From: UBA3069 sp050633465
GTDB taxonomy: Bacteria; Pseudomonadota; Alphaproteobacteria; Rhodobacterales; Rhodobacteraceae
Length of the DNA stretch: 64,000 bases
Direction: 5' to 3'
Assembly (NCBI GenBank): GCA_050633465.1
Contig: JBOEGO010000027.1
Span: 100,957-164,956, forward strand
The notes below the pieces were generated by a model, which did not search any database, had not been told where the DNA came from, and was given only the letters and a program-made list of their open reading frames with translations. Position numbers and translations under genes: made by a program. Below, one piece after another: positions 1-8,019 of the stretch (its first letter is position 1; the number at the start of each line of letters is the position of its first letter).

Positions 1-788
1 TCGGTGGCATTTGCGGGGGAATCCAGCCAGTGATAGGTCACGCGCAGCGCGTATGAGGGCGGGAATGACCCGTCCGGCATCTGCAATGAACAAAGGCGGT
101 GCAACAGGTCGGGCGCGGGGCAATGGGCCAGCGCGGCAATGCGCAGGGCGCAGGCCAGATCCAGCACACTGCGCGCCGTGTCCAGCACTGGCAGCGGTGG
201 CAGAGCGCCATGGCCCGTGCAGGCCTGCGCCACGGCCCAGGCAGGGTAAAACGGGCTGGCCCACCAGTATCCGGCGCGGGCATCGGCCCCGCTTTGGCGC
301 AGCCAGTTGCGGGCATTTCCTGCGGCCGCCGCATCACCCAGCGCATCAAAGGCCAGCGCCGCCAGCGCGGTGACGCAGCCATGGGCGTGGCCCCAGCCGT
401 CATCCGCCAGATAGGTTGCGACCCCGCCGTCAACCTGTTGATGCGCCCCCAGAAATGCGGGGTCAATGGCATCGGTGCGCCCCAGTCGGGCCAGCAGCAG
501 CACGGCCCATGCGGTGCTGTCGGCATCGGCGGGTGTGGTGGCGTTGTAGCCCCAGTTCGGCCCGTTTGCGCATAGGTAACCGGCGGCGCGGATCACGGCG
601 GGCTGCGCCGCCGCGCCACCGTATTGCGCCAGATGATATCCGCATAACGCGGTGATCCAGCCGTTTGATGCGCCCACTGGCAGGTTGAAATCAGACCAGC
701 TGCCATCGCTGGCCTGCGCCGCCAGCAGGTAATCAATTGCGCAGGTTTTGACGCGGTTCGGGGGGGGGGCTGCGCTGCGGTCTAGCAT
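1..788 (-). CDS. squalene/hopene-cyclase-like alpha-toroid protein (3' end outside window)
   Basis: Conceptual translation of the minus strand from an ATG at 788 gives at least 262 residues and continues past position 1. The protein shows prenyltransferase/squalene-cyclase-type repeats: QASDGSWSDF near the N-terminus, GPNWGYN, then DADSTAW, which resembles the DXDDTA catalytic motif of class II terpene cyclases but has S where the third acidic residue is expected. LQMPDGSFP near the visible end is another QW-like repeat. The ATG overlaps the stop of the upstream prenyltransferase-like gene (ATGCTAG), so the two are probably translationally coupled. A run of ten C (coding strand, plus-strand G 760-769) lies at codons 7-10 and any length change would frameshift the gene. 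Fold is likely; enzymatic activity is not established because the acidic motif is degenerate and the C-terminus is not visible. Confidence 0.7.
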   Translation of the reverse strand, partial: MLDRSAAPPPNRVKTCAIDYLLAAQASDGSWSDFNLPVGASNGWITALCGYHLAQYGGAAAQPAVIRAAGYLCANGPNWGYNATTPADADSTAWAVLLLARLGRTDAIDPAFLGAHQQVDGGVATYLADDGWGHAHGCVTALAALAFDALGDAAAAGNARNWLRQSGADARAGYWWASPFYPAWAVAQACTGHGALPPLPVLDTARSVLDLACALRIAALAHCPAPDLLHRLCSLQMPDGSFPPSYALRVTYHWLDSPANAT

Positions 789-1843
789 GTGCTGGCCTGT
801 GTGTTTGAATGCGGCGCGAAATAGGCGTTCATCCGCGCGCCTTTGCCACCGCCCGCGAACCCCAACAGCGCCAGACCGGCGTGATCGGGCAGGGCGGAAT
901 ACGGCAGCGCCTGCTGCAACCGTTGGCGCAGCCCCTGGGGAACCTGCGCAGCGGCGCGGCAATCAGGGCAGAGGCACAGATCAACCTTGGCCCCGTCCGG
1001 CGCGCCAGTGTCGGGCGCGAAACCCAGCGCCAGCGTGACGCCGCTGGCGGGCCATGATGATTGCGGGTTCAGCAGGTCGGGCGGGCCGTTGGGGCGCTGA
1101 TCCGCTGGCAGATGCGCCAGAACGGGGGCCAGATCACCCGTGGCGCGCAGATACAGTTTGACCCGCGTGGCGCGGTTCTTTGCGGCCTCGATCGCCAGAC
1201 AGACGGGGGTGGACACCGATTGCGCGATGTCCAGCAGGTGCTGGCGCCGCGCCGGGTTTGGCAGCAAGCGGTCCAGCCGTGCGCGGGTGTCGGGCCATGG
1301 GGTTTCACCGAATACCTCGGGGTTGAAATAGGCGGCGATGCCCGCAGATGCCGGATCGGGAAGCGGCGTGCCGCCATGGGTCAGCGGCAATGCCAGCCAG
1401 ATCGCGCCAACGCCGGGCAGGGTGGCCATGGGAGCCAGTTGATCCAGCGGCAGAGGCGTGCCCATACGGGTGGCCAAGGCATCGGCCAGTTCCAGCGAGG
1501 CACGAATGCGCTGCGTCGCGGGCAGATCGAAAAACGGGTCCAGCAGCAGGCGCGTGTCGGTTACGGATGGCTGATGCTGCGGCGTGGTCAGGCACAATTG
1601 CACCGGCGCTCCATTGGCATTCAACCGGCTGGTTTCAGGGTTGCGCGCCCGCATCCGGCCCTGACGGTCCAGCAGGCCCGCGGCGCGCAAAAGCGCATGA
1701 ATATGACCCGCGCCGTGCCCCGCAATCGCCAGAACGCTGGCCAGAAAGGCATCGGCGGCGGGGTCGGGGCCATCTGGCGCGGCGGCGGGAAAGGGGGGCG
1801 GCTGATGCCGCCCGCCCAATGGGTTTTGCGTCTGGCCGGTCAC
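782..1843 (-). CDS. DMATS/ABBA-type aromatic prenyltransferase-like protein
   Basis: 353 aa from a GTG at 1843 that overlaps the stop of the glycine-rich gene (GTGA). I recognise the order of segments typical of dimethylallyltryptophan-synthase-like prenyltransferases: a substrate/diphosphate-binding stretch near residue 75 (NGAPVQLCLTT followed by TRLLLDP), a central RVKLYLR preceded by CLAIEA, corresponding to the family's basic KxY strand, and a final MNAYFAP strand. Length is close to the bacterial members of the family (about 350-400 aa). The predicted role is transfer of a prenyl group to an aromatic or indole-like acceptor in the cytoplasm. Assignment rests on motif pattern only. The neighbouring cyclase-like and glycine-rich genes are unusual partners and suggest either a meroterpenoid or a modified peptide or protein as product. 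Confidence 0.5.
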   Translation of the reverse strand: MTGQTQNPLGGRHQPPPFPAAAPDGPDPAADAFLASVLAIAGHGAGHIHALLRAAGLLDRQGRMRARNPETSRLNANGAPVQLCLTTPQHQPSVTDTRLLLDPFFDLPATQRIRASLELADALATRMGTPLPLDQLAPMATLPGVGAIWLALPLTHGGTPLPDPASAGIAAYFNPEVFGETPWPDTRARLDRLLPNPARRQHLLDIAQSVSTPVCLAIEAAKNRATRVKLYLRATGDLAPVLAHLPADQRPNGPPDLLNPQSSWPASGVTLALGFAPDTGAPDGAKVDLCLCPDCRAAAQVPQGLRQRLQQALPYSALPDHAGLALLGFAGGGKGARMNAYFAPHSNTQASTC

Positions 1844-2505
1844 GGCGATGGGTCCAGCTGGATGATGACCTCTCCCGGGGATCCCTCGGTGCCGGGCTGG
1901 CCCGGGCCACCGGGCGATCCGGGATTGCCGCCCTGGGCGCGGTTGCCATCGCCACCGCGACGCCCGCCGCTGCCGCCAGATCCGGCTGATCCGCCTGCGC
2001 CACCCGCGCCGGGGGTTCCCACCTCGGATGTGCCTTCGAAATCGCCATCGACCAGATTGGTATATAGCACGATGATATCGCCGCCATCGGCCCCGTCACC
2101 GCCATCGCCGCCGCGCCCGCCGTTGCCGCCGTCGCCACCGCGCCCGCCATTGGCCGAGGGTTCGCAGCCATCGCCGTTGCCACCGGCGCCGCCAGCACCG
2201 CCAGCACCGCCATTGCCGCCGCGCCCGCCGTCGCCACCCTTGCCACCGAAATTCGTGGCCTCGATATTGCCGATCAGATCGCGGGTTTCGATCACCAGAT
2301 CCAGCGGCGAAGGCGCATTGCCCCCGTCACCGCCGCGTGCGCCATTGGTGCCTGCGCCTGCGTTGCCGCCCCCTGTCGGGCCGGTGTCGCCATACCAGTG
2401 GCAGCGGGCCTTGTTTCCCTGTGCGCCTGCGGCCCCAGTGCCGCCTGCGGTGCCATCAAACCCGTTGGGGCCATTGGCGGATTCTACCTCGAATTTACCG
2501 GGCAT
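1840..2505 (-). CDS. glycine-rich triplet-repeat protein
   Basis: 221 aa. The ATG at 2505 is preceded by AAAGGA at 7-nt spacing. After a short N-terminal segment with one Cys (RCHWYGD), the protein is dominated by Gly-Gly-X and Gly-X-Y triplets in three blocks (GGKGGDGGRGGN..., GGRGGDGGNGGR..., GNPGSPGGPGQPG...). Two hydrophobic strand-like insertions, GGDIIVLYTNLVDGDF and GEVIIQLD, interrupt or end the blocks. There is no signal peptide or membrane segment. The triplet periodicity would suit polyglycine-II or collagen-like packing; this is inference. The last 4 nt overlap the prenyltransferase-like gene, so it belongs to the same operon. It could be a structural protein or the substrate of the two downstream enzymes. 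Confidence 0.75.
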   Translation of the reverse strand: MPGKFEVESANGPNGFDGTAGGTGAAGAQGNKARCHWYGDTGPTGGGNAGAGTNGARGGDGGNAPSPLDLVIETRDLIGNIEATNFGGKGGDGGRGGNGGAGGAGGAGGNGDGCEPSANGGRGGDGGNGGRGGDGGDGADGGDIIVLYTNLVDGDFEGTSEVGTPGAGGAGGSAGSGGSGGRRGGDGNRAQGGNPGSPGGPGQPGTEGSPGEVIIQLDPSP

Positions 2506-2590
2506 TTTCTAATCCTTTCAATAATTTATATACAGATCACGGGGCCGCGCACCCTGTCGCGCCGCGCCGATTCCGCGTGAATTCCTGATG

Positions 2591-3430
2591 TCAAAGCCCG
2601 TGGGTCGGGCGCAGCGGGCCAGTCAACACATGCGAGGGCAAAAACACCGAAGGACCACCCGTGGGGTTTTTCATCTGCGTGACATTCACATGCAGATGCC
2701 CGTAAGAGCGCACGGTGCCGCCGTCCTCGATCACCATGCGATAGGCGGTCAGGTTGTGAACCCCCGCGCCCAGCGTCAGGGTCGCGTTCTTTTCCACCCT
2801 GATTTCGGTGAACAGCCAGACAGCCACCTGAAAATCGACAAAAAACTGTTCGACCACGGGTTTGAATTCCCACACCGATTGGGCATCGCCATGCACCAGC
2901 TCGCGTGCGGCGGCGCGGATGGTTTCCTTTTCGATTGAACTGAGCGCCAGTTCGGGCTGTTTGTGCAGATCGGCCTTTTCCAGTTTCGCCAGCTTTTCCA
3001 ACAGCATGTCGGGGCGCACCCCCGTCAGTTCGGGCAGCGAGAGTTTGGATGCGCCCGCCTTGGATTTGGATTTGGCGGATTTGGTCCGCCGCGCAGCGGC
3101 TTTGCCCGTCTTGCCCTTGGGCGTGGCAAGGGCGCGGGCCATGTCCAGCTCCTCTAGCCGGCTAGAGCGCAAGACCCCTGCAAAGGGCGCCACACTGCGT
3201 GCCGCCACCGCGTGTTCGGGCGTGCCGATCCATTTGCGCAGGGTGGAAATATCGCGGGTTTGCAGGATCAGCGGTTTGATCGCGCTTTCGCCGGTCATAT
3301 CCAGCCGCGTCGCCTTGCCGCTTTCGACGACAAGCGTGTCATTGGTGATAATTTTTTCATCCAGATCCAGCCGGGCAAGCCGTTGCTGGAAATCCATCCG
3401 GTCTTCGCCGGACAAGTCCTTTAGGGGCAT
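2591..3430 (-). CDS. uncharacterised 279-aa protein, first gene of the glycine-rich/prenyltransferase operon
   Basis: The start at 3430 (MPLKDLSGED) is chosen because AAGGAGGGTGAC lies directly upstream; an in-frame ATG at 3460 has no such site. Residues 1-90 contain DTLVVESGKATRLDM and DISTLRKWIG. Residues about 105-135 are a lysine/alanine-rich linker (KGKTGKAAARR..., KSAKSKSKAG). The C-terminal 90 residues are beta-rich (ATLTLGAGVHNLTAYRM, GGTVRSYGHLHVNV). No signal peptide or transmembrane segment. I do not recognise the family. It is separated by 85 nt from the glycine-rich gene and reads in the same direction, so it is probably the operon's first gene. Confidence 0.7.
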   Translation of the reverse strand: MPLKDLSGEDRMDFQQRLARLDLDEKIITNDTLVVESGKATRLDMTGESAIKPLILQTRDISTLRKWIGTPEHAVAARSVAPFAGVLRSSRLEELDMARALATPKGKTGKAAARRTKSAKSKSKAGASKLSLPELTGVRPDMLLEKLAKLEKADLHKQPELALSSIEKETIRAAARELVHGDAQSVWEFKPVVEQFFVDFQVAVWLFTEIRVEKNATLTLGAGVHNLTAYRMVIEDGGTVRSYGHLHVNVTQMKNPTGGPSVFLPSHVLTGPLRPTHGL

Positions 3431-3786
3431 GTCACCCTCCTTTTTCAAAATAATTTTCAACAGGTGAGGACCGAAAAATTCGCGGAAAAATGCGAGGTCC
3501 GTTTAAAATGCAAATTGGCCAATAAGCGGTATGGTTGTAGCAGGGATTGCGTGATTCGATAATTTGCGGCTTGGATTAACCTTTGTGACGGCCCTTTTTT
3601 AATGGGGTTTTCACGATAGGTCTGGCGTGCGGTTGCAGCGTTTTCACAAAAATCGCGCCCGGCCAAAGACAACTTTGGCGGGTTTTATTCTTTGCCTGTC
3701 GGGGCTTGGCGCGATTGCCGCGATGCGGCGTGATTGCCCTAGGGTCAAGTAGGGGCCGGATTGGCCGGTTTTCGCCGATAGGGTGT
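3431..3786. other. intergenic promoter region of the left-edge operon
   Basis: About 355 nt with lower GC than the flanking genes. Near-identical 10-11-nt elements (GAAAAATTCGC and GAAAAATGCGA) are framed by GGACC and GGTCC, so the promoter or operator of the minus-strand operon probably lies here. A 71-codon minus-strand frame (3457-3672) has no recognisable content and I do not call it a gene. Confidence 0.4.
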
Positions 3787-3823
3787 AAAATGCCCCGCGA
3801 CCGGATCCGGTGCGGGGCATTTT
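3787..3823 (-). terminator. rho-independent terminator of the RND efflux operon
   Basis: Perfect 12-bp stem AAAATGCCCCGC / GCGGGGCATTTT enclosing an inner palindrome ACCGGATCCGGT. It sits 19 nt past the pump stop codon. Read on the minus strand the stem ends in TTTT, and the A/T tails on both sides would let it work in both directions. Confidence 0.8.
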
Positions 3824-3841
3824 GGTGCTGTGACAGGGGGG

Positions 3842-6800
3842 TCAGCTGGCGGGGCGTTTCACCCCGAACACCGCCAGATAGAGCGCAGGCACAAACACCA
3901 GCGTGACAATCGTGCCCGCGATGATGCCGCCCATCATGGCATAGGCCATCGGCCCCCAGAATATCTGCCGCGAGATCGGGATCAGCGCCAGACTGGCCGC
4001 CGCCGCCGTCAGCAAAATCGGGCGGGCGCGGCTGTCGGATGCGGTGAACACGGCGTTCCATGCATCCATGCCCGCACGGCGCAGGTTTTCGATTTCATGC
4101 ACCAGAATGATCGAATTGCGGATCAGGATGCCGATCAGCGCCAGCACGCCCAGAATGGCGACAAACCCCAGCGGCGCCCCCGAGGGGATCAGCGCGGCCA
4201 CCACCCCGATCAGCCCCAGCGGCGCGGCGCAGAACACAACAAACGAACGGCGGAACCCCTGCATCTGCACCATCACCAAAAAGGCCATGATCAGCAGCAT
4301 CAGCGGCACCACGGCGGCAATGGGCGCCTGACTGTCGGCGCTGGATTCCACCGTGCCGCCAACGCTGACGCGATACCCTGCGGGCAGGGTGTCATTCAGC
4401 GCTGCAATCTGGGTCGCCAGATCGTTTACAATGGTATCGGGTTGATCGGCCGTGGTGATCGCCGCCTTAACCGTGATGGTGGGGCGGCGGTTTTCCTGAT
4501 GGATCAGCGGCTGTTCGGTTTCATAGCGGAACACGGCGATGGAGGACAGCGGGATGGCGGTGCCATCGCCCGCGCCCAGTTGCAGGCTGGACAGGGCCTC
4601 GACCGATTGGCGTGCCTCGGCGTCGCCACGGGCCACCACATCGACCAGATAGGTGTCATCGCGCAGTTCAGTCACGGTCAACCCGTCATAGATGGCGGAC
4701 AGGGCCGATGCGATATCGCTGGAGGTGACGCCAAGCTGGCGCGCCTTGTCCTGCACGATGTCGACGCGCACGACGCGGATCGGTTCGTTCCAGTCCATCA
4801 CCACATTGGCGGTGCGCACATCGCTGGCCACGGTTGCGGCCAGTTCGCGGGCGTGATCGCGCAGGATGTCGGTTTCCGGCCCGGTGATGCGGTATTGCAC
4901 GGGGCGGCCCACAGGCGGGCCGATTTCCAGAAGTTTCACCAGCACATCGACGCCGGGATATTGCGTTTTGGCGGCTTGTTGCAATTGGGTGCGCAGCCGG
5001 TTACGCGATTCAATGCCCGGTGTCTGGATCACGATCTGGCCGGTGTTCGGCCCCGGTGTCGGCACGTCATATGACAGCAGGAAACGCGGCGCGCCACGCC
5101 CGACATAGGACGACCAGAACAGCACATCATCATTGTTTTGCAACAGTTTTTCCATGCGGTCCATGGTGGCCTGCGTATCGGCGATGGATGCGTTTTGTTG
5201 CAACGCCACGTCGATCACCAGTTCGGGGCGGTCGGAATTTGGAAAGAATTGTTGTTCGACAAAGCGCATCGAATAGACCGATCCGGCAAAGATCAGCACG
5301 GTCGCCAGAATGGTGACCCAGCGAAACCGCATTGCCACGCGCAACACGGCGTGGAACCGGCGGCGGATGAACCCCGGTTCGCCGCTGTGATGTTTCATTT
5401 TGGCGGGCAGAAAGGTGACCCCCAGCAGCGGCGCGAACAGCACCGCAACCACCCATGACACCAGCAGCGACACGGCGATCACCACAAACAGCGAAAAGGT
5501 GAACTCCCCCGCGGCGGAATCGTTCAACCCGATGGGAATGAACCCCGCCACAGTGACCAAAGTGCCCGACAGCATCGGAAATGCGATGGATGTCCATGCA
5601 TAAGAGGCCGATTTTTCAAGGCTTTCACCCAGTTCCAACCGCGAAATCATGGTTTCAATCGCGATCATCGCGTCATCCACCAACAGGCCAAGCGCGATGA
5701 TCAGCGCCCCCAGCGAAATCCGTTGCAGGGTGAAACCGGTGTAATCCATCACCACAAATGTAATGGCCAGCACCAGCGGAATGGTCAGCGCCACCACCAG
5801 CCCGGCACGCAGGCCCAGACTGACAAAGGACACCGCCAGCACGATCAGCACCGCCTCGATCAGGGCCTGAATGAAATGGCCCACGGCCTCGTCCACCACA
5901 TGGGGTTGGTCGGCGACCTGATGCAGGGTGATGCCGATGGGCAGGTTGGCGGCGGCGGCGTCCATGACTTTGGCCAATGCTTCGCCATAGGTGACGATAT
6001 TGGCGCCCTGACGCATGCCCACGGCCAGCCCGATGGCAGGCGCCCCGTTATAGCGGAACAATTCCGACGGCGGGTCGATATAGCCCCGGCTGACGGTGGC
6101 GACATCGGTCAGGCGGAAAAACCGCCCGTCGACGCGCAGGTTCACGTCTGTCAGGCTTTGCGCGCCGGAAAACTGCCCGCCGACCCGCACCATCATGCGT
6201 TCGGGACCGGCGTCCAGCACGCCCGAGGGCAGGATGGCGTTTTGTGCCGCCAGCGTGGCCTGCACCGATTGCTGGTTCAGCCCCAGCGCCGCCAGCCGTT
6301 CGGTGGAGAATTCCAGATATATCACCTCTTCGCGGGTGCCGTAGATTTCGACCTTGCCCGCGTCATCCAGCGCCTGCACATCGCGGCGCACATCTTCGAC
6401 GAAATCGCGCATTTCGCGGGGGGTAAAGCCGTCGGATGTAAAGGCATAGATATTGCCAAACACATCGCCAAAGCTGTCGTTGAACTGGAATCCGGCGAAT
6501 TCCTGCGGGAAATCGCCACGAATATCGCCCATCATGTTGCGCACTTCCTGCCAGATGCGGGGCAGTTGGTCGGCCTTGGTATTGGCCAGCAGGTCGATAT
6601 AGACGATGGTCTGGCCCGGGCGGGTGACCGAACGGGTTTTGTCCAGCTCGTCCAGATCCTCCAGCTTGCGTTCGATCCGGTCGGTGACCTGATCCAGCGT
6701 TTCGGTGACCGAGGCACCGGGCAGCGAGGCCGAAACGATCATGGTTTTGATCGCGAAATTGGGGTCTTCCTCGCGGCCGATATTGGTATAGGCCAGCGCA

Positions 6801-6883
6801 CCAGCCAGCAGGCTGACCACCATCAGGAACCAGACAAAAGAGCGGTGTTTCAGCGCCCAGTCGGACATGTTGAACGATTTCAT
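3842..6883 (-). CDS. RND efflux transporter, inner-membrane pump subunit
   Basis: 1013 aa, typical length for the hydrophobic RND/HAE1 (AcrB/MdtB-like) family. TM1 lies at residues about 13-32 and is followed by the porter domain. A central membrane bundle contains LGLLVDDAMIAIET, the TM4 motif with the two proton-relay aspartates. A second periplasmic domain follows, and the C-terminal bundle ends near VFVPALYLAVFG. The pump should sit in the inner membrane and export drugs or toxic organics together with the two adaptors encoded upstream, using an outer-membrane channel that is not encoded here. The start codon overlaps the adaptor's stop (ATGA), so the genes are translationally coupled. 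A hairpin terminator follows. Confidence 0.93.
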   Translation of the reverse strand: MKSFNMSDWALKHRSFVWFLMVVSLLAGALAYTNIGREEDPNFAIKTMIVSASLPGASVTETLDQVTDRIERKLEDLDELDKTRSVTRPGQTIVYIDLLANTKADQLPRIWQEVRNMMGDIRGDFPQEFAGFQFNDSFGDVFGNIYAFTSDGFTPREMRDFVEDVRRDVQALDDAGKVEIYGTREEVIYLEFSTERLAALGLNQQSVQATLAAQNAILPSGVLDAGPERMMVRVGGQFSGAQSLTDVNLRVDGRFFRLTDVATVSRGYIDPPSELFRYNGAPAIGLAVGMRQGANIVTYGEALAKVMDAAAANLPIGITLHQVADQPHVVDEAVGHFIQALIEAVLIVLAVSFVSLGLRAGLVVALTIPLVLAITFVVMDYTGFTLQRISLGALIIALGLLVDDAMIAIETMISRLELGESLEKSASYAWTSIAFPMLSGTLVTVAGFIPIGLNDSAAGEFTFSLFVVIAVSLLVSWVVAVLFAPLLGVTFLPAKMKHHSGEPGFIRRRFHAVLRVAMRFRWVTILATVLIFAGSVYSMRFVEQQFFPNSDRPELVIDVALQQNASIADTQATMDRMEKLLQNNDDVLFWSSYVGRGAPRFLLSYDVPTPGPNTGQIVIQTPGIESRNRLRTQLQQAAKTQYPGVDVLVKLLEIGPPVGRPVQYRITGPETDILRDHARELAATVASDVRTANVVMDWNEPIRVVRVDIVQDKARQLGVTSSDIASALSAIYDGLTVTELRDDTYLVDVVARGDAEARQSVEALSSLQLGAGDGTAIPLSSIAVFRYETEQPLIHQENRRPTITVKAAITTADQPDTIVNDLATQIAALNDTLPAGYRVSVGGTVESSADSQAPIAAVVPLMLLIMAFLVMVQMQGFRRSFVVFCAAPLGLIGVVAALIPSGAPLGFVAILGVLALIGILIRNSIILVHEIENLRRAGMDAWNAVFTASDSRARPILLTAAAASLALIPISRQIFWGPMAYAMMGGIIAGTIVTLVFVPALYLAVFGVKRPAS

Positions 6884-8019
6884 TGCGGGATCCTTGTGCC
6901 GACGATCTGGCCCTGAGTGACCGAATTCACGCCTTTGGTCAGGATTTCATCCCCGACGGAAATACCAGTAAGGACAAGCACATAACCATGGGCCTGCCCG
7001 CCGATTTGCACCTGTTGGCGGTGCAGCGCGCGGGTCGCGGGATCAATGCGCCAGACTGCGGGCGGCGCGGCGTTCGCGATCACGGCGGAATGGGGCAGGA
7101 TGGTCACGGCCTGACTGGCCGCAGACAGGCGGGCGGTGACCAAGGCCCCCAAGCGGAAGCTGGCAGGCGCATCATCGGCCAGCGTCAGATGCACGCTGCG
7201 GGTGCGGGTGGCGCGGGTGGCCACGGCATCCACCGATGTCAGGCGCGCACGGGCGGTGATGGCGTTGTTTGCCTCTAGTTCGATGTTGAAATCGGTGCCG
7301 ATGGCAAGGGCGGCCACGTCTTCTTCGGTCAGGTCCAGCAGCACCTCGCGGGCATCAATCGCGGCCAGTTTGACCAGCGGTTCACCCGCCGAAAGGGTGG
7401 CGCCTGCTTCGGCGTAGACTGCGGTGATCACCCCGTCCTGCGGGGCGGTCAGGGCGGCGTGGTCGCGCCCGTCCTGTGCTTGCGCCAGCGTGGCTTCGGC
7501 CTGTTCCAGTTGGGCCTGCGCCGCGGCCAGCCGGTTGCGTGCGCTTTCGGCCGAGGCGGTGGAATCGACCCCGCGTTCGACCAGTTGCATGGTGCGGTCG
7601 CGGGCATCCTGTGCGGTTTTCCACTGGGCGCGGGCAATGTCGACGCCAGCGCGGGCGGCGCGCAGGCTGGTGTCCAGATCGGCGGGGTCCTGCATGGCCA
7701 GCACATCGCCCTTTTCCACACGGTCCCCGACACGCACCCGCCGTTCGGCCACGGTGCCGATACGGGCAAAGCCAAGGTCGATTTCACGCGGCGCAGCCAC
7801 GGTGCCGACCCAGCCCAGCGTCAGGTTGGATTGCAGCGATACCATTTCCGACACCACGCGGCGCGGCGCGGCGGGGGTGATTTCGCCATCGGGCGTTTTA
7901 GCGGAGTCCGCATGGGCGGGCAGGGCCATGATCAGCGCCAGCGCGCAGGCGGCAAAGGGGCGGGCGCGCCGCGGGCCTGATCCTGGACCTGAGCGTAGGT
8001 ATATTGGGGGTAGGGTCAT
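6880..8019 (-). CDS. RND efflux periplasmic adaptor subunit (second of two)
   Basis: 379 aa membrane-fusion protein. The N-terminal region holds a hydrophobic signal segment (residues about 20-38, ending AHA). It is followed by a barrel-sandwich/lipoyl half motif (RVRVGDRVEKGDVLAM), a coiled-coil hairpin rich in Ala/Gln/Arg (about residues 110-170), the second lipoyl half (APQDGVITAVYAEAGATL) and a beta-barrel plus membrane-proximal domain (SVGDEILTKGVNSV). It would link the pump to an outer-membrane channel. ATGA overlaps couple it to the first adaptor (8016-9083) and to the pump. Confidence 0.9.
   Translation of the reverse strand: MTLPPIYLRSGPGSGPRRARPFAACALALIMALPAHADSAKTPDGEITPAAPRRVVSEMVSLQSNLTLGWVGTVAAPREIDLGFARIGTVAERRVRVGDRVEKGDVLAMQDPADLDTSLRAARAGVDIARAQWKTAQDARDRTMQLVERGVDSTASAESARNRLAAAQAQLEQAEATLAQAQDGRDHAALTAPQDGVITAVYAEAGATLSAGEPLVKLAAIDAREVLLDLTEEDVAALAIGTDFNIELEANNAITARARLTSVDAVATRATRTRSVHLTLADDAPASFRLGALVTARLSAASQAVTILPHSAVIANAAPPAVWRIDPATRALHRQQVQIGGQAHGYVLVLTGISVGDEILTKGVNSVTQGQIVGTRIPQ

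Noticed and set aside
1061..2512. A 483-codon plus-strand frame over the prenyltransferase-like and glycine-rich genes
   Set aside because: Arg/Pro-rich composition with (PSPP)n stretches that are the antisense of glycine triplets. The minus-strand genes have coherent starts, overlaps and ribosome sites.
3457..3672. 71-codon minus-strand frame in the spacer before the left-edge operon
   Set aside because: It has no ribosome site or recognisable content and would occupy the promoter region.
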